In this document: positions 39,570 to 51,388 of the stretch, piece after piece
Numbering within the stretch: position 1 is the first letter of the stretch
Layout of the letters: every line of letters starts with the position of its first letter
The notes under the pieces: model-generated
Databases searched by the model: none
What the model was told of the DNA's origin: nothing
What the model saw: only the letters and a program-made list of their open reading frames with translations
Assembly (NCBI RefSeq): GCF_010093535.1
Contig: NW_022985190.1
Location: 617,346 to 681,345, forward strand
DNA length: 64,000 nt
Direction of reading: 5' to 3'
Source: Lindgomyces ingoldianus
Taxonomy: Eukaryota > Ascomycota > Dothideomycetes > Pleosporales > Lindgomycetaceae
Translations under genes and position numbers: made by a program

Positions 39570-40522
39570 TTGGAATCATTTCCTAAATCACCAGGTCTGT
39601 TGTCTCTCTTCGATTTGCTGGCCCCTTCTGCTGACGTCCATCTCAGGTGCCTGTCATTTTGCGTTAACAAATACACCATTGACGCTTTCCCAGCATTCCG
39701 AGCTCTGATACCCAAATTTTCCGTAGTCTTCCTGGATCTACATATAATACCCTCTCCAATGTGCAGCGTTCGATATCACAGCAAGCAACAACATTCGTCT
39801 TGGTTTGTCCTTTTGTTCATGTAATCTCAATTTTTTTTTTTCTTTGGTGAAGGCTAGGTGGGCTCTGTATCTAGATGGTGCAAGTTGTCCATGTTGATGC
39901 AGTTCGGAGTGCATGCGCAACCGTAGGGTCATCCATAGTTTGGGCGTGGGTTGCTGTGCAAATTCCCCGAGTCGAATAGTTGCATGTTGGCGTACTTCAT
40001 GCATAGAATGGACTGGGGGGGTTGAAATTTAATAATGGTGTGAGAATGAGGTAGACAGACAAATAAGGACGCACATTTCCGTAATATGCCAATGTCCCCA
40101 AAGTAAACTTTGTGCTAACGCCTCCCCCTTAAAGTAGGATTAACTCGACCCTTGTCTAAGGCCTCGATGAGTTGATGAAGTGTGACAGCGAAGCCGGTTT
40201 CGACTTATTCACAAGCAGTTTAGACTCACACTACGATATGAATATTACTTGTACGGGTATCAAAGCAGCCACCAAGTCATTCGACTCAGAAGGCTCGTTA
40301 TCAACGGCATCCCAGAACTCTACCAGATCCAAGCCGTTAAAACCTCTACGCTACCAGCAATGCTCCTTCTAGACCTACTTCATACGCAAATGGCCTTGGA
40401 CGATCTATCCAATGACTTGAAATGGGGTGAGGCTAAGACCATACAGCGTAATCAATTACGAAACATAAGCCCGAGTACATCAGTGTGTTTGAGACTCTTG
40501 TCTTATCGTTGACGAATGATTT
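39570..40522. other. Intergenic between convergent genes (MSB1, PEF1)
   Basis: About 950 bp of 3' flanking sequence. Contains an 11-T run at 39831-39841. Open frames here are short and unsupported. Confidence 0.55.
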
Positions 40523-41732
40523 CTAGTAGAGTCCGGTATCAGTGTCGGCCGAGATGGAGTTGAATAGAAATAGTGATTGCGCACCTGTAAGGAATTCCTC
40601 GCTGGGGTCATGTTAGCCAGGCCATCTCTACGTTTATTGGCTTCATAGTTGATGTGAATGGGGCGAACATACAAACTCAGTGTGATATAGCCATCCCGAT
40701 CCTCATCATACTTCTTGAAAACATCGGTCATGCGTTTTAAGCTAATGCACGCTTGAACAAATAGGTCGAAGCTAATTGCATTCTCGCCTCGCCTGTCATA
40801 TGTGGCATAGAGCAGTCGCACGAATTGGGCCGAAAGGCGGTAGCCAAAAGCTACAAGAGCCTCGGTGAACTCATTGTAGGATATGCTGCCTGAACGATCT
40901 ACATCGAATCGGTCGAAGAGTCCTCGCCAAGCGGAGAGAAAGCCCCAGAGACCGCTGTCACCTCGTTAGTAGCCGGGAGAAAATGGGCATGGAGGGTATT
41001 GACGCAGACTGACCAGAATTCGTCAAAATTGATAGCGCCAGAACGATCAGTATCAAACATTCTGATCATCATGCGCACCGTATGGGGGTCGAATGGGGAC
41101 CAATCACCGTTCACGAGAGCAGTACGCAGCTCGCCCTCGGTCAACTGACCGCTACCTGCGAGGGTCTGTCAGCCTTGATTGTGGCAAGTGCAAAGGGACA
41201 TACCATCTTTGTCCACAGCACCAAATAATCTCCAAAGAGCCTCTCTATCATTGCCATCTCGCGGCGGGGCGGGTGTAGGTGGCGGTCGATTTACCACTGG
41301 TGGTCTTCCATGGTAGCCTTGCGGAGGCGGGCCTTGGCCGTAGTTCTGCGGTGGGGGAGAACCGTAGCCGTCAAAGCGGGGATCGTGGCGCTGCTGATCG
41401 TAGCGAGGACTGTGTTGCTGGCTGTTGTAGCGAGGATCGTTGTATGCCCCAGGCGGTGGTCTACTGTCGTAACCGCGACCATAGCCATCACCCGGTCGTA
41501 GTTCCTGCCTGGAAGGCACTGGCGGTGGAGGTTTGTTGTGGTCGGGACGCGCCGACGAAGTACGAGGCGGTCGTGGTGCCTGTTGATTGTTCCCGGATAG
41601 AAGTGCGGCCGCCTGTTAAAGTGTCAATTTCTGCCACTTCACACTGTTCTTGTGTGCTGGTGGGTAACAAACCTGCTCTGGCTCCGCGTGAGCGGGCAAC
41701 CTGTCGGGGTTGAAGCCTTTGTTGTATGCCAT
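40523..41732 (-). CDS. PEF1: Penta-EF-hand calcium-binding protein (ALG-2/Pef1 type)
   Basis: Five exons: 41732-41673, 41612-41204, 41155-41014, 40954-40673 and 40601-40523 (323 aa). The N-terminal ~150 residues are Pro/Gly/Tyr/Gln-rich (for example GYGSPPPQNYGQGPPPQGYH), as in ALG-2 and peflin. Five EF-hand units follow: FGAVDKDGSGQLTEGEL, MFDTDRSGAINFDEF, FDVDRSGSISYNEF, YDRRGENAISFDLF (degenerate) and YDEDRDGYITLSFEEF (no acidic residue at loop position 12, as is usual for EF5). Such proteins bind Ca2+ through EF1-3 and dimerise through EF5. In yeast, Pef1 is linked to polar growth and cation stress. The last exon adds about 22 residues beyond EF5 (LTGAQSLFLFNSISADTDT and so on). A GTGCGC at 40586 could be another donor, so the extreme C-terminus is uncertain. 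Confidence 0.85.
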
Positions 41733-44700
41733 TGTACTAGGTCGAGGTTTGTGGAGGATATATGAGAGTAGAGAGTAACGGCACGAAGGACGGAGGCTGT
41801 ATATATAGAAAGAAGTGAAGTCAGAGCAGGGTCACAGCCCTCGATGCGGCTGACTTGCGGGGCTTGGTACGATCCACCGATGCCCAACGAGGTAAGCGAA
41901 CTCAGCAGCCACGCACGTGATCGTGATCAGAGAATCGGCCCTTCGTATTAGTTATAGCAAATAGATCTTAAATAGGATAAATATCACACATTCCTAAGGA
42001 CAATTTACCTCCCATTCTGTTTCCAGAAGACGTTGATCATTCTTGTTGCGCCTCTGAGGCCCGTATTACCTGGAGTGAACAACGTAGGGACATTCTGGGC
42101 AGAAGCATAGATTGTGAGAATGTTGCGAAGCTGACAGGAGATTGAAACCCTAAAGTTTTCCCCGTTAGTGAGAATTTGGGGAGATACGGCATTTCGGTAC
42201 TAATACTCATGGCGGAACCTGACAGCGATATAATTCGGGCGAGGAACTGGCATCCTCTTGACATGCTTCTGAATTCTAGTAAGAGAGTTCGCAGAACAGA
42301 CTTTTCCTTTCGGTGCTTCGCAGTGAGAGCTGGCCCCTTGCGTACAGACAAACTTCAGACACATAGGTTCAGGAAGCAGTCTAAAAGAAAGGGATTCGAG
42401 ATGAACCGTATGGTGCACCTTTAGATAGTCTGCCCCAGAGAACACCAACTGAATCGAGGATACCACATATTGTTGAAGGGCCTTCACTTTGGCTTAAACG
42501 AGTGCAGGAAGAGACAAAATGGAGATAAAAGGAAGCAGTGGCCAAGCAACCATTGGTTCGTGTTCGAAATTATGGAAATAGGAAGGAATTAATGTTGACA
42601 CTGTCCGTGAAGGCAGCTAACGTAGAGGTGAGGTGATATGACGGTAATAGTAGTGGGAAGGCCTTGTTGATCTACGCGCCCCTCCGGTAGAGATCTTCCA
42701 GACCGAGATGCTGAGGCTTGCCGTTTAACAAAGAAGAGTTCGCTAGCTAAAGAACATCGCTGTGAAGCCTAGAGTAGCAAATGTGGAGAGAAGAACTAGA
42801 CGATAATGTCTAAGACCGGCGAAACCATACAACATATTGAACCCAGCGTGGAATATTATCAATGTAGATGCGGTTGGGTAACCCTCTTGCTGGAAGTAAG
42901 GAGAATATTAACATAACGCAGTCTTCTGTCCTAAATTGTACTTGTAATGTTCCACGCCGAGTGGAACGATGCTCTACTGAGATTAGAGAATACAGACTAT
43001 GCCCTCCTAGCCGTCTCCTGGGGTTTAGAAACAAATCAGAAATAGGTCAATACTACTTGGTATTCAGTATGATGTCGGCAAACGGGTCATACGTCTTCGC
43101 GCTCTGGAGGCAGGCTTGTGCCGCTCAGCTTCGTTTCACTTCTCCTGTTTTCTTATTTTGGACTAAGAACTTGGCTTCTTTCAGGGTGCAACAGCTAAAC
43201 CGAGAGACTACAATCGACAACACCTGGTGAACGCGTGATAGCCCCCTTCACCCCCTTCAGGAGAGATGGAGCAGACAGGGAAAGTAAAAACAGCAGAACC
43301 ATCGTCCCAGAAAGCCACTAGAGCTTGTTGATAATGCAAACTGGGCGTTTCGAGGTGAGGGGCATGTCGTAGTAGACCAATGATTTGCATCACGGAAGCG
43401 GCGTAGGTCTAAGAATAACGAGTGGGTCTATGAGGCTGCTCTAACTGTTGATGTTTGTGACTGATAGATGAAAAGGCAGATCGTGATGGCCTAATGAGGT
43501 AATGCCCTTCTCAGCAGCTGCTCGAGTGTGCGTGAAAGCGAAACGTGCCTGCAGCCACCACGAGGCATAGGAACCGGGGATATCAACCTGGCAAGCTGCT
43601 CTGTGAGCTTCAATTAGCAACATTAAGCTTCTCTCAGGGGAACATCCAGCATGCCGGTTCAGAGGAGTAGAGGGCGGGCGTGGGGAGGACACTCGAAATA
43701 ATATCAGGTGGAACTCAGTGGCCGGATCTGGAGAAGAAGGCCATGTGAGGCCCGCCCAGCAACCAGTCAGAGGCATTCAGCTATCAGAGTGAATATACGG
43801 GCGTTTACGCAGGTGAGATTATGTCAACGGGGTTGTGGAGAAGAAGTTGCCGGCAGTAGATTGTTAATGCTTTGGAGTCTGGCCGTGATCAGACGAAGGC
43901 CGTTATGACGCAGTCGCTCCTTCCACCTCGTTGCTAAAAATAGGAAGAACGTCCCAACCATGTGCTTCCTGCTGCTCTAGCGTGCAGCCACAACCGATCT
44001 GGCTAGACAATGCCAAACACAAACTCAGATCGAACCTCAGTGGTGTACGACGTACGACGGTCGACGGCACTCCTCTGCAGCCGAGTGATCACAGACGGGA
44101 AGACTACCGCTTCAGCGACTGCTCCGGGCCCCTGGCGTCTGGTTGAGTACACAAACCTGTATCATTTTGGCACTCTTCTTCATCCTAGCAGCAGTTTCAA
44201 GTCATTAGATCCTGTTGATGCTCTACAATGGAAGAGGATGGTGCCTCGGGCCGAAAGCAATAGCAGAAAGCGATCGACGGGTGAGAGCATCCTCAAGCAC
44301 TGCTGGAAGAGGTGGAACATCCAGGCCCCGCCGGGTTGTGCAAGCAGCAGCATGCCTTGCGCATGTTGCACCCAGCCCGGTACAGACGGGCACACAAACA
44401 CACGCGCAGACCGAGAGACAACAACCAGCGTCTGCGTACCCAGATGCGGTGATTGACAAGCTGTCATCTGGCTTCGATGCTCGCGGCTCTCGTCCATCCA
44501 TCTTTCTGACCACCAACTACGACGCTCTGTTCAGCCAGCTCCTCCTGATGCTGCTCACAAATTTAGTGGCCTCCGTATGTTCTGCAGACGGGAAATTCCT
44601 ATTTGCTAAATTGGATGTGGGAGGGCCGCCACCTGCATCCCACAGTGCGAGAAGGGCTGCTCGTCGTTACTGGCCTCGAGCCGGAGAAAGTAAGAGGGTT

Positions 44701-45246
44701 CCGCCGCGATGGGCAAAGGACCCTTGTTCGTCCAAGCTCCCCGAGGTGGTGAGACGTTGCAGCCGAAAATGTTCCTTAAATAGACTCGTTACGGGTTATT
44801 AGCTCGCAAAGTGGGCATAATTTGTTCACATTGTACACCAATCAGCTTTCCAGCTGTCCGGAAGGAGAGCGCGGACAATTTCTGCTGCCTTCTCGGCGCC
44901 GCTGGCGGTTCTATTATTAGTCGTCGTGCACGCCCACCTTGCCCACTGTTCCTTCGACCAACACGCACCTTTGACCAAGAGCCTCAAAAGACGTCGTCTG
45001 CGAAGGCCTCCAAAACCATATCGCGCGCTGTCGCATTATACTCATATATCGACCTTCGCCGAGCATCTCCCCACCTGCTCCCGGTATCGACTGTCTCCTG
45101 CTGGTTAACTCTACTCGTCTGAAACACGTTAACGTGTTCCTCACCTTGCCGTCGCTTTGCCCTTTGTTACCATCCTCCCTCCATCGTGCTGTCAGCCACA
45201 CTCAACACCTATACCGCTCCATGTGCATTGACGTCTGATATCAACA
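41733..45246. other. Gene-free 3.5 kb upstream of the MADS-box gene
   Basis: No supported gene on either strand despite its length. Open frames at 42.87-43.23, 44.01-44.46 and 44.22-44.80 kb overlap one another in different frames, with no domain or splice partner. The final 400 bp are pyrimidine-rich leader of the Rlm1-type gene. It may contain ncRNA or distal regulatory sequence, but nothing specific is visible. Confidence 0.5.
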
Positions 45247-47168
45247 ATGGGTCGAAGGAAGATTGAAATCAAGGCTATCAAGGACGACCGGAACCGCTCT
45301 GTGTAAGCTTTCTTTACGTCTCTCGCTTGGAGGCGATTTACCATACCTTTCGTCAAACATTCGCTGACCTGCTCGTTTAGCACCTTTCTTAAGCGCAAAG
45401 GCGGTCTATTCAAGAAGGCCCACGAGCTATCCGTCCTCTGCTCTGTCGATGTCGCCGTGATTATCTTCGGTCACAACAAGAAACTCTATGAGTTCTCCTC
45501 CGGCGATATTAACGAGACTATCGGCCGCTACCAATACGTACGTACCCTAATGATATATTTTGACCCCACATACCCCACCCCATATTCACATCTCCTTGGG
45601 AACCTCGACAGGAAGGGCTTGATCTGTCGAATCTCTAACTTCAGTTGGGAAGGTGCCAAGAGGATGCAGACTTCTGTTTGAAATGAGACTAACTCATATT
45701 ACAGTATGGAGGCGCGCACGAACACAAAGGTCCTGAAGACTTCATGGGGAAGAAGGATATCGACGACGAGGACGAAGAGGATGAGCCGATGGCTTCGCCT
45801 CCAAGGGATTCTCACACTCCGCCAGAGCATGCCATGATGCCTCATCATCTCCAAAACCAAGCTGCTTTTCAGCATATCAGGCATCAAACCCCTTCTGAGT
45901 CCCCTCCAATGCCAAATGGGATGCCTTACCACCACCGACATCCATCTCCACAACCCGGAAGCGTATCGCGACCAAACTCCCGCTCTCACATCCGCCGCCC
46001 TAGTTCAAATCTCGCACCGCCCCAACATCACATTTCGCAACCGCCCCCACCCCAGAACAACTATGCTTATATGCCCAACCCACCATTCTACAACCCTCAG
46101 ACGACGCAAGGAATGCCGCCCAAACCACCCCAAGGCGCTCCCCAACCTCCGCAATATCAATACACACACCCTCCACCCACCCATCCCCAAGTGCAGCAGT
46201 ATATGCAGCAAGAGCAGAGGAGGCAGTCTATGCCGCCTGCTTTCCAGCAACCAGAGCGGCAACAACCGCAAGGACAGACTTCAATGCCAGTCCCCTCTCC
46301 TCCACAGCCCGAGCAAAACAACTTCCAAAGCCCACCTCTACCGCAGCCCAAGCCTCTACCCTCTGCCGCCAAACATAGTATCTTTACGCCAATAGATGAC
46401 AGCCGATCCATGCTTGCGGCGCATTGGGGAAGTAGCAACAATCTCGAGCCACACCGGATCGAAGCACCTCAAATGAAGACAGATGGCGGGGCCCGGGCTC
46501 AATCCATCGATGTGGCATCTATGACGCGCCCGCAAATCAATGGAAACTCCCCACCACAAGCCATCCCACAGCAGCTCCCAAACCAGCCACAGCGAACTCA
46601 GTCCACTTCATCGGTTCCAACGATTCCAACGCCATCAAGGACGAATAGTATGCAGACTGACGCAAAAAGACCGCGACTCAAAGTCCAAATTCCTAGTGAG
46701 CACTCAGATGCAGGAAGCGCCACCGCAAATTCTTCACCCAAAGATTCAGGCACCACTGGTGTTACGCCAGCGAGGACAAGCACCGATGCTTCGCATAGCT
46801 CTGGCGTTCTTCTTCCTCCTCCATCACCTAGCGCAAATTCACTGCTCAGTGCTGGCGCCGTTGGCCCACCAAATCCATTTGCTCGACCGCCACCACCAGC
46901 GAATAGTGGATCCTACGGGTCGCGGAGCGAGATGGAAACACCTCTTTCCGCGCTACCTAGCCGCTTTGTGGAGAATGGACTTCTACCTTCACCTTCCAGT
47001 TTCTATCCCGAATGGGGGTTTGGCCGGGAGAACAATATGCTCCCCAGCCCTCTCCCCTTCCAGACCCCGATTGCTCCAAACGGATCAGGTCCGTTTGATG
47101 ACCGTAAGCGGAAGACATCAGATGAGGGGTCCGACGGGAGCAGTCATCAGAAAAGGATTAAGGCCTGA
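45247..47168 (+). CDS. RLM1: MEF2-type MADS-box transcription factor (Rlm1/RlmA)
   Basis: Three exons, 45247-45302, 45381-45537 and 45705-47168, give 558 aa. Introns split the MADS domain (residues 1-57) after NRSV and just after it ([14 protein letters not shown]). [19 protein letters not shown] and [20 protein letters not shown] are nearly invariant MEF2-class DNA-binding sequences; [19 protein letters not shown] extends into the MEF2-like region. The rest is disordered, Pro/Gln/Ser-rich, with an acidic [12 protein letters not shown] patch and a short basic end (SHQKRIKA). In yeast and filamentous fungi, Rlm1/RlmA is phosphorylated by the cell-wall-integrity MAP kinase and activates chitin/glucan synthesis genes; the same role is inferred. 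A 3.5 kb gene-free region lies upstream. Confidence 0.88.
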
Positions 47169-48333
47169 CTAACTTAGCCATACCACGGTACATGATCAAA
47201 ACAACTAGAATCTCTCAAACCCCTTGCTAGATTCAGCGTGGTTAATATAGTAATGGTCGTATAGTCTCTTTTTTCAGGCGTGTATATCTTCAAAAAGTGC
47301 GCACTTCAATTGTAGTTTTACCCATCGGACCGTGCTTTCCTCTAGTTTTCGGTATGACCATGCATGTTCCAGAGTCTCCTGTCCACTAGTCACTCGTCAA
47401 CGCCTGTCAGTCTTTTTCTAGGAAACGAGGAGTTCTGGGTTTGGGCGTTTGGATACCCATGGGATTTTCGTTTCTCATGGATCCTATATGGCAACAGGTT
47501 TATGAGAGTTTTGGCGAGTTTGACCTCTTGTTTCTGCTTCGTTTTACTTCTGGCCCTGCAAGCTTTTTTTTACTTCTTCTGGTGGACGGTGGCATGTGGC
47601 TTATTTTGGTTTGTTTGCTTTGAGCAAGGTGGGGGTTTGGTGCTTTATTTAGTCTTAAAACTGTAGATATTTGAAACATCATTGATTTTGGAGTTTCGAA
47701 CTATTCTTGTGTTGGCTGCGGTGACTGTCCATCCCACAGGAGTATAAGACTAGGTAGTCAGAGGTTCATCTTAAAATTTAGCAAACGGACATGGGTACCG
47801 ATATCAATGAGACTGATACTAGCCGTTCACCTGGCAGTTCTCCTTAAAAGATAGATATATATGGCCAGCACGTTATCTAACATGACACGTGACCCAATCA
47901 GGTGAAGGTCGATCTGTTGTACCTCTGGCTGGAAGTGAGAAGGTCAACAGCGGGTAAATTCCTGTCCTCAATTACCCCTATGCTATACTCAGTGGTAACA
48001 TGCAGTTAACCTATGTGGCACTAAAAGTTAATCCTTGCCCGGCCCTTAGAAATCGTATGTTCACCGGAAGAACGCCGCCCCCAGAAGTCGCTCCCGAAAA
48101 CTATAAGCTCTACACCAAGAATATGCTACCACGATAGCATCGCGTTTGAAGCATTCCCGCCTCACCTACAGACCGCCGTGACTAGATTTCGTGTCGGAAT
48201 ATATACACATTTCAATATGCTCTGATGTTCAACTGGTATTGTGATAACCACATACCCTTGTCCCAGTCCAAGAACGAGCTCTCTGGCCTCCTTCCCCGTC
48301 CTATACGACTCACGCGACTTCTATTTGTCAAAA
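47169..48333. other. Intergenic between convergent genes (RLM1, Cys-rich protein)
   Basis: About 1.15 kb without a supported gene. A T-rich stretch at 47.4-47.65 kb gives a hydrophobic 100-codon frame that I treat as 3' UTR/noncoding. Confidence 0.5.
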
Positions 48334-49089
48334 TCACCCATCAGCTGGACCGCCACAACACTCCTTGCACCACGCATCTCCCTCCTGCCCAATTTCTACG
48401 CAGCACCTGCTACAAAGCAGTCTCCTGCACTTCCCAATACATGAACGTGTACAGACATAGCAAGCTCGTTCACCACAGCTTCTGCACTCGAAATAGCCCT
48501 CTAAATCGCGTTTTCGCATCGGCGCTTTGTGACAGATATGACAGGGACGAAGATCAGAATTAGTAGTATTGCTCGACGAAGCAGCTATATCGATATTGGA
48601 GGAAGATGAGGGTCCAGAAACGATGTCCATGAGATGAGACGGCGATTTGAGGAGGGAGATTTTCTTGGCGGAGTGATGGAGGCGACGGGGTTGTTTGAAG
48701 GGTCGAGCGTCTAGGCTTGAAGGCATGGAAGGAAATGGCGCAGGGACTCTAAGCACCCAGGGACTATTATCTGGTTTTGCGTGGCGCAGGGTCTGATGCT
48801 GATGTTTGGGCGAAGAGCCAACTTTGCAAGCGGCCGTGGCACTAGATTCGAGCCGTTGAAATGCTGTGTGACTGCTGTAAATCCAGGTGTCCATTGCCAT
48901 ACTGGAGGAGCCATCTGAAGCCCTTTCGCACTTGGCGCTCATTGTCGCCGCTGGGTCTGCCTCCATACACCGTTTCCTCTTTCCAAGGCTGAGTATGTGT
49001 CGTGGTTCCACCATGGTGCTTTTGTCGAGGAATGGAGTCGTAAAGTCTGCCGCTAATTCAGGCCGAAAGAGTTCTGAGGTGATATACAT
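48334..49089 (-). CDS. Unknown protein with a C-terminal Cys-rich zinc-binding domain
   Basis: Single open frame, 251 aa (an alternative start 25 codons in, MVEPRHILSLGKRKRCM, is equally plausible and begins at the first conserved-looking segment). The first ~180 residues are Ser/Pro-rich with KR-rich patches (LGKRKRC; HHSAKKISLLKSP) that could act as nuclear signals. The last ~70 residues contain 14 Cys in CxxC pairs: PCHICHKAP, ECRSCGERACYVC, TRSCIGKCRRLLCSRCC, AWCKECC. The spacing suggests two or three zinc ions in a RING/FYVE-like cross-brace, but it matches no named finger I can recall. No homology-based function is offered; a nuclear DNA-, RNA- or protein-binding role is possible. Confidence 0.66.
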   Translation of the reverse strand: MYITSELFRPELAADFTTPFLDKSTMVEPRHILSLGKRKRCMEADPAATMSAKCERASDGSSSMAMDTWIYSSHTAFQRLESSATAACKVGSSPKHQHQTLRHAKPDNSPWVLRVPAPFPSMPSSLDARPFKQPRRLHHSAKKISLLKSPSHLMDIVSGPSSSSNIDIAASSSNTTNSDLRPCHICHKAPMRKRDLEGYFECRSCGERACYVCTRSCIGKCRRLLCSRCCVEIGQEGDAWCKECCGGPADG

Positions 49090-49939
49090 GGTGAATCTTT
49101 CGAAGGGCAGTGAAGCAAAGGTTCAGTGAATGGAGGAGTGGGAGAGAGACCGTCGGTGGCCCTGCTGCGTTCGAGTTCCGAATTTAGAAGGAGCGTGAGA
49201 TAGCGAAGCAGGATACGGGAGGTGCGGTCCGGACAGGACTTCAAACTATGAAATGACAGTGCAGAGCAGCATAAACAACGTAGACTATGAGGAGAAATGA
49301 GTGGCAGCGGCGAACGAGCGGAACTACGCTATCTAAGGAGGATGGATGTGAGGAGGCGTTGTTGCTCCAAGCTCGGAATTCACTAGCGCTAGGCAGAACC
49401 TGGCAGGGGTAACCACTGCGCGATTGAATTTAGAAGCCCTCCGTAACTGGTGCACAACACACTCTCTCTGTCTCTCTCTGTCTTTATCAATGCACCCAAT
49501 GCACATAGCAGATTCGGGTTCAGGTGGATCCTGAAATGCGGCACGACATTACAAATTACCTAATGTAGCTTGCGAACTACGCCACAAAGTATTTGACAGA
49601 CCCAAAAAAAATTACGGTTGAGCCTGGCAGTCGGTTCCATTAGGACATTCCGAAACTCCATATGAATCTTACGTATCCTGTCAGTCCCCATTGCATGCTC
49701 GCCGCATCAGGTTGTCAAGATCCTTTCTGCTACTAAGGTCCCCAACATACCCAATGCCTTCGTTATCATGATTTTCGTAGTTCCAAATCAGAAGCCACGC
49801 CTGCAACGCCTAGCCCATAGTTGACGAGACCTCCGAGGGAATTCCTTTAAGCAAGCATTCACATAATGGTTAGCTTAAGAAATTGTTCCTCAAAACGTCG
49901 CCAAGAATCATGCCATCTAACTTGGAAATTCGTCCTCAT
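49090..49939. other. Intergenic: Cys-rich gene promoter and DUF2406 3' flank
   Basis: 850 bp without a gene. A CT/GT-rich simple repeat lies at about 49460-49485. Nothing else recognised. Confidence 0.5.
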
Positions 49940-51388
49940 TTAGTCCTTGCTAAATCGCCTTTTGAACCAACTCTTCCTCTTCTCTGTGTTGTTGCGCTGC
50001 AGGACACCTGACCTGGCATTCACGCTAGCTCCGGGTTGCACCTGCCCGTCGTTGAGCTTGATAGGACGGCCATTGCTGGGTGGGAGTAGGCTCGTCTTTG
50101 CAGGTACCGGAGGTGGAATGTTGGCACTGGTAGGATATTGTTGTTGGGAATATCCATTGTTCGACAGTCTGGCTCCATTTCCAAACTCTTCAAGAATAGG
50201 GCCTTGGAATTGGGGCCCACCCCCAAATCCTGAGAATCCGTACTGCTCGCCCATGTCGGGCTTTGTAACCGGGGTTGCACGCTCGATGGAGCTATTCTCG
50301 CTGCTGGGGTCGGTCGAGTAAGGGTCACTATGACTTCCATTCGACCCTCCCGTGTTCACGGTGTCTCGCGATTGTGATTGCTGATAGCTTTGGTTGGGAT
50401 AGACGCCGTGCCCATTAGCGTACCGATTGTAGCCTTGGTCTGATTGCATACGGTTGTAACGGGATCGTGGAGGGCCGCCCGCAGGGCCACCCGTAGGACC
50501 ATAGCCGCTCTCTGCCCAGCTCTCGCGAGCAGCAGCGGCTTGTCGGGTGCCATAATAACCAGAAACTTGGGAGAAGCGATTTTGGTCATGGCCTGATGTA
50601 AGTTGTCAAGACAGCGAACTTTGAGAACCGTACACAAGAGGGGGGGGGGGGGGGGGGGGGGGGGGGGCGCAAGCGAAGAAGCGGTGTTGAAATCAGTCAT
50701 GCAAAGCAAGCCAAGAGGACCGAGGACACCACCCCAATTTCGTGATTGCATTTGGTTCAGATGCAATGACTCACCTCCATAGTAGCTGCTCCTGCGGCTT
50801 GTATACCCATTCATAACTTCTGTGGAGGACTCTGTGGCTTTCCGTCAGTACGAGCTCTGCGTGTGATATCGAGTGATGACACATACCAGGCCTCATCGTC
50901 TGTGCTCTCCGTCTGTATTCATTATCAATAGCTGCCTCGAAAGACCGGATGGTGTCGAGCGGGCGCTCCCAACGAGATCGTGTTGGGTTGGAGAGGTCGG
51001 GTTCGGCTACGACTAGTGAGCGAGACAGTCATGGCGAGGGGTGATTTGAGGGCTTACCAATGACTTGGCCATTTGTATCGGTGTGCTGGAATGAGCGCAG
51101 CGACTGCAGGGTGGGCTTCTCCAGCGCGGCGGCAACTATCAACTATCAGCGAGGAACTCTCTAGCAACGTCGCAGCGTTGCAACGGCACCAATCCACATA
51201 CTTGGCTGGGCTTCGTTCATGGCAGCATTCGGGTTCGCCTTGGTCGTCGCCGTCAGATGGCTCCTTCTCTTCTCTTCGGGAGACTCGTGCAGGTGTTCTT
51301 TCCCCTTGTGACCCGACGTGTGGCTCTTGTCGCTCTTGAACGAGAAGGTCGACTTAGACCGGGTCCGTTGCTGCTGGGGCCGATCCAT
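49940..51388 (-). CDS. DUF2406-family protein
   Basis: Five exons: 51388-51202, 51135-51058, 51006-50887, 50831-50775 and 50592-49940 (364 aa). Joined, the first three exons read EEKRRSHLTATTKANPNAAM, EAQPIAAALEKPTLQSLRSF, QHTDTNGQVIAEPDLSNPTR and WERPLDTIRSFEAAIDNEYR. This is the DUF2406 (PF10295) signature found in fungal proteins with no settled function (yeast members are phosphorylated cytosolic/bud-neck proteins). The C-terminal 250 residues are Gly/Asn/Gln/Tyr/Ser-rich with prion-like composition, ending in a basic KRKSWFKRRFSKD. Intron 4 (50774-50593) contains a 28-nt homopolymer, C on the coding strand. The start follows from the conserved N-terminal KSTFSFKSDKSH block. Confidence 0.8.
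50640..50667. repeat. G28 homopolymer (C28 on the coding strand)
   Basis: Twenty-eight consecutive G on the plus strand, inside intron 4 of the DUF2406 gene and upstream of its acceptor. The true length may differ, as sequencing of such runs is error-prone. Confidence 0.9.

Noticed and set aside
44215..44802. 195-codon open frame upstream of the MADS gene
   Set aside because: Overlaps other frames of similar length on both strands, no recognisable motif, no plausible splice continuation.
47364..47666. Hydrophobic 100-codon frame that looks like a multi-span membrane protein
   Set aside because: Arises from T-rich sequence just downstream of the MADS gene; Phe/Leu/Trp excess is what T-rich noncoding DNA gives, and there is no orthologue-like motif.
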